Assembly (NCBI GenBank): GCA_030998225.1 | Contig: JAPYXD010000698.1 | Location: 909,001 to 973,000 of the forward strand | Source of the DNA: Diplolepis rosae | Lineage: Eukaryota > Arthropoda > Insecta > Hymenoptera > Diplolepididae | Length of the DNA: 64,000 nt | Reading direction: 5' to 3' | In this document: in pieces, positions 57,186 through 64,000 of the stretch | Position numbering within the stretch: the first letter of the stretch is position 1 | How the letters are laid out: each line of letters begins with the position of its first letter | Made by a program: the position numbers and the translations under genes | The notes under the pieces: generated by a model | Told to the model about the DNA's origin: nothing | Database searches by the model: none | Seen by the model: only the letters and a program-made list of their open reading frames with translations

Positions 57186-57710
57186 TAAATAGGAAGCTAA
57201 TGTTTCAATATAAATAAATCTAAAAAGTTATTTATTTTAGGTATATTAGAATAGAAAGGTATTTTTAGGATACATAAATATAGAAAGTGATATTTTTGTT
57301 AGTTATAAACAAAAACATACAGGTTCTTTCCATTGCTACAAAAAAAAAATCAAAGGTGAAGAAAGGCTGGGTATCTTGCAGGCAGAATGACATATAAGTA
57401 TAAGTATAATTAACCTCAAAGAAACAGGAAAAATTGCATCATGAAGTTGAATGACCTAAATAATATACTCAATAATCTCACTTAACTCTCAAAATCAGTT
57501 TTACATTCAATTTGTTTAATTTGTATTTTGCAAATTCGTTTCTTTATGCAAGCACAGTTCGTGATAAATTATTATAGTTAAGGGCGTTCTTGATTTTTGA
57601 AGAAGGGTGTTCAGTGACCTGGAAATCCTTGAAAGTGCGGAATTCTTGAATTTCTTTTACACCTCGCAAACCTGGAAATCTCGAATTTTACATAAGAATC
57701 TCCAATTCAA
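57186..57710. other. noncoding stretch
   Basis: CCTGGAAATCCTTGAAAG and ACCTGGAAATCTCGAATTTT are repeated short words. No gene. Confidence 0.4.
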
Positions 57711-58830
57711 TGCCCGGATCGAATAAGGGAACGCGCCGAACGCGACGCTTGAACTGGACAGTACTTTCCCGATAATCAATAAAAATGTTTTAAATTTTAT
57801 TGTTTAAATATAAAAATGAATTTATTTACACAAATCTGACTTGTATTTCGTATAATAATCTATACATAATTTACATGAATGCCGCATAGAATTAGCCATA
57901 TTTTTGTATTTTAATACTCAATAATGACACTCCTGTTTTATTATTTCCAGTAATAACGACGACAAATAATTAAATTAAATAATTCTTTCATTTAATTATG
58001 CGTCTTCGTTATGTCAAAAATTTGTGAGTTTAGGATTAAGAAAGATTTCGATGCTACGAAATTCGTCTTCAATGTAATGTGAAGAGAATAAAACTCATAT
58101 GAATAATATAAATGTTATTACTGGAAATAATAAAACAGAAGTGTCATTATTGAGTATTAAAATACAAAAGCATGGCTAATACTATGCGGCATTCATGTAA
58201 ATTATGCATAGATTATTATACGAAATACAAGTCAGATTTGTGTGAATAAATTCATTTTTATATTTAAACAATAAAATTTAAAACAATCTCCGAAATAGTA
58301 GGTTTATGAATATAATTGCGTGAAATTTTACAAAAAACTTCCTTGAACCCTAAGGAACAATCGCCTCGCTGGAAGTTTTCTGAGTCCTGAAATTTCCTCG
58401 ACTCTTTCTCCACGAGAACGTCGCAGTGCACAAGTTTCGGAGGCCCTGAGTTTATTATTAAATATTTTATAAACAATAGTGATTTTTATTGTTTTTTAAA
58501 ACTCGACGGCTCCGCTAGAGCCAGTGAAATAAAATGGTGAATGTTTTGAATCATTTCATTGTGAATTGAGCGAGTATTCGAATAATTGCGAGTTATATTG
58601 TTTTTTAAATTGATTTTTGATCTATGCAAAAACGACGTTTTTTAATTTTTATCTTGAAAACTATTTGTCGAATAAAAAAATTTCAAATAAGAAATAAATG
58701 CACCTCGACGCGAAGAGCAATCACATATTTTTTATTTCGAATTTTTATGCATTTCGACTTTTTATTGATTATCGGGAAAGTACTGTTCAGTTCAAGCGTC
58801 GCGTTCCCTTATTCGATCCGGGCATTGAAT
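57711..58830. repeat. nested double palindrome, 1.1 kb
   Basis: The outer arms 57711-57786 and 58759-58830 are mirror images (ATTCAATGCCCGGATCGAAT, AAGGGAACGCG, TACTTTCCCGATAATCAATA), differing by one small duplication near CGAACGCGACG. Inside, arms 57790-57957 and 58112-58283 are about 97 percent identical by eye (TTATTTACACAAATCTGACT, TACATGAATGCCGCATAGAA), with a 150 bp loop. Confidence 0.9.
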
Positions 58831-59963
58831 TTTATTGTGTTTTGTTCAAGAATAATCATTTTTTGAATAATTTTTTTTTCTTACAAAAAATGTATTTTAT
58901 TGCATTTTAAAGTGTAAATTAAATCTTAATCTAATTATGTTTTACAAAAGAAAGTAAGAATCTTTTTTTTAACCCTTCGGATTGTATTAAAAATGTTTTG
59001 CAAGCGGTTATTTCGTTATCTGATCTGTAGAGAAATTGACCTGACAAAACTTGATTCCAGACTCAGAAAATCTTGTGAAGTCCATGAATATTATTTTGAA
59101 TAGTCGCTGTACACGCTGAGGATGTTTCTTTAGTCAATTGGATGCACTGAATACAATTTTGACGCTAAATTTCCCATAAGGCTAATTATTCAAGAAAATA
59201 GAGATCGAAATCCCGCATTTTAAAACATTTTGTAATAAAACAAATAAAAATTATACCTTTCATTCGATAAGACTTTGAAAGATTCCTGAGAAAATAGATG
59301 AATCTGATCTAATAAATGCGTGAATGCGTATGTTCATTAATAAATACCTAGTTTTGATAATGTGATTAAATAACGCAATTTTCCTGTTTTTCTTAGGAAA
59401 ATTCTTCTCACAAATACTATATCTCAATGGAATTTTATTATCTCGCATAGAATTGTCCTCATAATTAACGCAAACTGTCAATGGTTAATGTTAATAAATA
59501 ATACAAACATGAATATTAAAATATATTATATTATTACTTAAATACTTTAATCCAAAATATGATAGTTACGGTATTTATACAAAAGTGCAAGTTTTGATTA
59601 TCATAAAGCAATATAAAATAGTCAGTCTGCTTCTAAAATTAGTTACGACCTAAATCAAGAACTTACATTCAACGTCGATTTCTCAATCTGTTTGTCATTA
59701 TGTTATAAGAGTAGTCTGACGTTTGTTTACATGCGCAAAGGAAGAAAATGATTTATAGAGTGTCAATAAGATAATAGTAATTGTGTGTCGTTCTCGAAAC
59801 GACTTGGTGACAAAGTGTCACATTTTTTTCAAATAGATTTAAAAATATTTTAAGAATTTGAGGCCTCTTAGCAATGGACTTAAGAAATAAATTTAAGTAT
59901 ATGTACAAATACTTTATAGATATTCTGGTCGCGTTAAAATTAATTGTTACTCTTTCATTTCCA
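58831..59963. other. 3' flank of the rotatin-like gene
   Basis: AT-rich, no gene seen. Should include the 3' UTR of the adjacent minus-strand gene. Confidence 0.4.
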
Positions 59964-62900
59964 CTAGCTAGAATCGCCTTTGCTTTCACATGGACTTAGA
60001 ATTTGTAATATGTATTGTAACATTTTGACCAAGTCTTCCTCTTGCTTTTCTTCTGGTACTGTTATCAGTGTCAATTTCCCGAGTACTTCCTGGATGCTTT
60101 GTGAGAATCCAGTGCTACGAGCTATCAGTTTTCCCTTTTGATTATTGCTGATAAGAGACCACAGGATAGAACCTGCGATCCCAATTTCGGTTGTTGAGCC
60201 ATTTTTTAATGTCGTGTGAATAAGATTGATGAAATCCACTGTAAAAAGGAATCTAATTGAAAATCGTACTAAAATATACATAATATTATTCGTCTTAGAT
60301 TTTTCTTGCTAGATATAAATTCTAATATAAATAAAAATAATCAGAAAGCAATTACAGACCTGATGTTAAGAGTCGAGATCGATTCGTTGCATTAAATGCC
60401 ATATTTCTTAAGGTCGACAGCGCCAAAATTCGTGTCGAGGGAGTCACACATCTTGCTAACAGTATAAGAACGTCTAATCCATCAACAGCCTAAATGAAAA
60501 ATATAAAGTTACATTACTGAATCTTTAAAAATATTTTTTACTGAAATGGATAAGATATAAATTATTTAAGCTCATAACAATTTTTAAATAAATAATTTTC
60601 ATTAAGTATAAAATAAATTAATAAATAAAAATATGATTAATATTAAATAAATGATAAACAATTTTTGAATTATGATTTATATAAGAATTTTAGAGTCACT
60701 TACTTTTGAAACACTCAGCTGTCCCTCTTCATAATATGTAAAATCTATAAGGAATTCTAAGCAATACATTTCTACCAGGGGCCAAGGTTTCGTCCTTTTA
60801 GTAGTGGTAGGGTGAATTTTCGTGAAAAATTGCAGGAGATTGCTCTAGAAGTATTATATAAAAAATAAAATGATGTAGACTAAAGTCTAATTTAATCAGT
60901 AAAATTTTAAAATATTTAATACCTTTGAAATGGCAACTCTGCATTCGTGATTGTGCACAGAATTTCGTAAAACGTGAAATGCAAAGTGTAACTTCTCATT
61001 TTCAAAAAGCTGGCCTGCCTTCTCGATTTCTTTACACGCTAAATGTATTATGACGTGTATCAAAGCGATCGTGTTTGGAGTCTTTCTGAGTCCAGTACCA
61101 GGTAATGTTGTTGTTAAAGGCAATGATTGCGCAGCTGTTTATTGATTTAGTTATTTAATAAAATATCGAAAAAAATAACATAAAATAATATCTAGTAATA
61201 AAATTAGACCTACGAAAATTTGAAAAAGAAATAAAAACATCACCTTCGAGGCAATCAGTAGTAAAAGTAGCGATTAATTTCAATCCAGATATTAAAACAT
61301 TTTTATGCAAAGCAATCCAAGCCCACAATTTATGCAATACGTCAGCTAAACCAGCCTTGGCAAATATTTCCTTAACCTGAATACTCTTGTACATAAAATT
61401 CATCAGCAGAACAAAAATGGAATTGACTTCGTGTAACAATGGGTGAACCTAGACGCATGAAAAATACATCAGATCTTGTTCCACGTGAAAATCATGAGGA
61501 GATCTTGTAGTACATTTCTAATATATAATTTTAATGATGTAACACAGGTGATAAGTATCTGAGAGAAACTCTATCAATGAATTAAGCTATATATACATAG
61601 TAGTTATTTATAAACTTGAGTATTTTTTTAAATTTGAAAAGTATAGATTCTGAAAAACTGTTAGGAAAATAGAAATTCCTTGTTTTTATTCTATGCAAAA
61701 GTGAAACTTGATAATTATAATATTATTTGTGATACGTATATGGGTTTTCTATTTTATAATTTTGTGACAAACTATATTAAATCTTAGGCATTGAAAATTA
61801 AACATCAAAAAATATTTTTTTATAAAAGAATTTGAAAATACCTTTTTCTCACGATCAGTTTGACTTCTGTACAACTCAAAGGGTTGAAGATTAAGTTTCA
61901 CATATAATTCTTTCAACATCATCAAAGAAGTTTCAAGCAAACCTTCATTAATTGCGACTTTCTTTGCCTCTTCCGAAACACAGAGCAAATTAGTTAATGC
62001 TCCAACAATAAGATCCTTGTCCTTTGATTGTTTATCAGCTTTCTTGGTCTTAGCATAACTGTGTGCTAGAAACAGATGTAATAAAATCTTACAGATTTCT
62101 GAGCCCAATGTAAACTTTTGATTCTTGTTTTGCGATTTTGTTGCGTCAATCGTTATTTTCGAATCTTCTTTCTCATTCGATTTCCTGTTGTGAATATTAG
62201 AATTTCTTATTGAAAGTTTATTGACGTTCGATAAAACTTCTCTGAGCGTAAATTCCTTATTTTCGTCAGAAATAAACTTTAAACTCGTGTCTAGTACGAA
62301 TTTAAGAGAAACGCCTTTTCCTGCGTCCTTTTGCAACTCCTGAGAAAGCAAAAACGCGAAATATCCTATTGCACTCATTTGTAAATCAGAAGCAGAATTC
62401 ATCATAGCTTCATAAATTGCATTTATAACCATTTCTGGACTGCTCAGTTCTAATGCCGTTTGTATATGTTCGAAATGCTGATTTTCTGTTTGAGAAAGCA
62501 CTGCGAGAAAATTGTAGACTTCAATCCAAAGTCGATTGCGAAGATAAGTCAATCTGGGACTTGCAGTGCCTAGAAAAAGCAATAAATATTTTTTATCCAA
62601 TTACTGGCATTACGTCAAGAGTTATATTTTAGAAATAATTAAAAATTTCACATACAATAAAGTTTTTTGTTAAGAAAGCTGAACAGTAGATAGATCGAAT
62701 CAGATGAAAATGAAGCGACTGACGCAAATTCGTTACTATGAGTGATGCAGTTCGTTAAAACACTACAAATACTTGTATACATTTCCAGAATATCGCAATA
62801 GATTTCCAAACTTCTTTTGCATTCAATATTTTTGGGAATGTCGTTAAAACAGCTGGAAATCCCCCAAAATCGTGAAAAAGTGGATCAAGAATTTATTAAT

Positions 62901-63849
62901 AAATTTTCAAGTTATTACCAATTTTCATCTTACCTCAAGAAATACTTATCTAAAGAATGTTCATAAATTTGTCGAACAACTTCGTGTTCTCCTACGATAA
63001 TAAGGTTATTTAATAGATTACAGATAGACGAAATCAGAGATGGAGTGGCTACAAACTGGAGGTAATTGTCTTCTTCTATAGTTTCCGAGTCTTTTAAAGA
63101 AACTAAACAAAAATAATAGAGCAAATAGATTTTATTAAGTGAATGATAAAAGTAAAACACTAATTTTATCAAGAAAATAATTTTTTAGCACTTACGAAGT
63201 TGCAGATCTTCAGGGCAGTTATAGAGATACGAAATGGCACGTGGCAATAAAGATATACAACCTGAAGTTGAACTTTCTGACTGAGTTTTCAAGCTTTCAC
63301 TCTGATGTGAATTTTGTTCTGTGTAATCTAATGTAGCTTGCATATAACAATTCGAAAGAAGAGCGCTGATTTCGTAGTAAATATTGCTCTGCTCAATGTA
63401 GATGATTATTGCATTTGGTTTTAGAGAATCGACCTAAAGCATAAAGAATTAATAATGAAATATGTATAAAATACAAAAATTTTAAAGACTCGTTTTAATA
63501 TTAAAATTACAATGAAAATTTTATAGTGATATCAAATGATAACTAATATACTCACATATTGAAAAGTTGACAAATTACAGTTTTTTATCAAGTTACTCAA
63601 TGCAATGCATGCTTCCTCTTTAACAATGCAACACTCTTTTTGATTCATTATGCAACAAATCAAGGTATGGCATAAATCACTTGGAGCAAGTGCAATGGCA
63701 TTCAAGAGCTGTAAAGCTGTATGCATCCCACTGATTAAGCCAGCTAATAATTGTAAAGCTGATGCACGAACTAAGGGATCTCTATTTTTCCAAAGAGTTG
63801 GCAACCAGCTCAAAGACCTCCCTTCTTCGTACCAGAAGGTAGTCCAAGC
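59964..63849 (-). CDS. RTTN: rotatin-like centriolar protein, C-terminal ten exons (continues off the right edge)
   Basis: Rotatin (Ana3 in flies) is a large armadillo-type helical-repeat protein needed for centriole assembly and length. Minus-strand exons are 63849-63556, 63433-63196, 63102-62934, 62852-62656, 62569-61842, 61448-61244, 61134-60923, 60844-60704, 60489-60360 and 60238-59964. All junctions have GT...AG and compatible phases, and the 2589 nt give 862 residues plus stop. Repeat-like helices are visible throughout, such as RDPLVRASALQLLAGL, LHKLWAWIALHKN and the C-terminal EFLIDFTYYEEGQLSVSK, STRILALSTLRNMAFN and GIAGSILWSLISNNQKGK. A Lys/Ser-rich low-complexity insert (RKSNEKEDSKITIDATK) lies in the longest exon. 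Identification rests on the overall pattern and the C-terminal helices. A different ARM-repeat protein cannot be fully excluded. The N-terminal part is outside the window. Confidence 0.75.
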
Positions 63850-64000
63850 CTACAGAAAAAATACATTTCTATTTCTATTACTATATTTTATTATTTATTT
63901 ATTTAGAACGAATGTTTAATGATAGAACGAACATGATCAAATATAAGCAATTAAATTGATAGACAGTTTAAACCAACATTTCAAAAATCTGATTTTAAAA
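63850..64000 (-). other. intron of the rotatin-like gene
   Basis: The acceptor TTTTTCTGTAG precedes the exon at 63849. The remaining 150 bp to the window edge show no exon. Confidence 0.55.

Overview
This is an AT-rich animal nuclear window, almost certainly from an insect. The spliced genes, the mariner and Tc1 relatives, the hAT derivatives and the very dense short inverted-repeat transposons all fit. A hymenopteran such as a parasitoid wasp is my best guess, but nothing here settles it. There is no bacterial operon, CRISPR array or rRNA.

Three conserved protein-coding genes are visible, all on the minus strand. At the left edge (41-2614) is a complete four-exon metaxin-1 gene, a mitochondrial outer-membrane protein. 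At 6045-9075 are the three 3'-terminal exons of an inositol-trisphosphate 3-kinase, including the whole catalytic domain. A candidate distal first exon for it lies at 28281-28397, which would imply a 19 kb intron. At the right edge (59964-63849 and beyond) are ten exons encoding the C-terminal 862 residues of a rotatin-like centriole protein. Exon phases join without a break in all three, and the joined reading frames have lengths divisible by three.

The rest of the window, roughly 9-59 kb, is a transposon landscape. It holds a near-intact 1292 bp mariner with one frameshift (24116-25407), an older mariner relic (19.6-20.3 kb) and a deleted Tc1-like element (35.4-36.2 kb) nested in a 2 kb inverted-repeat element. 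It also holds two DUF4817-type transposon remnants (40.4-41.3 and 49.5-50.3 kb) and two small hAT-type elements with exact 8 bp target duplications (13467-13859 and 29800-30625). A roughly 1.1-1.4 kb repeat with a GCGC-TTC-GCGC hairpin motif occurs three times, plus a 3' stub. Between these lie at least twenty snap-back palindromes of 50 bp to 1 kb that fall into several families.

The most informative observation is that nested insertions and paralogous empty sites in this one window give direct evidence of target-site duplications. A 2 bp TA duplication is shown for one member of a large palindrome group whose ends begin CACRGARAAA. An 8 bp duplication is shown for each of the two hAT-type elements. 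I found no convincing new gene system. The best candidates for novelty are the palindrome families, and the long RNA hairpins they would form if the kinase intron really extends to 28 kb.
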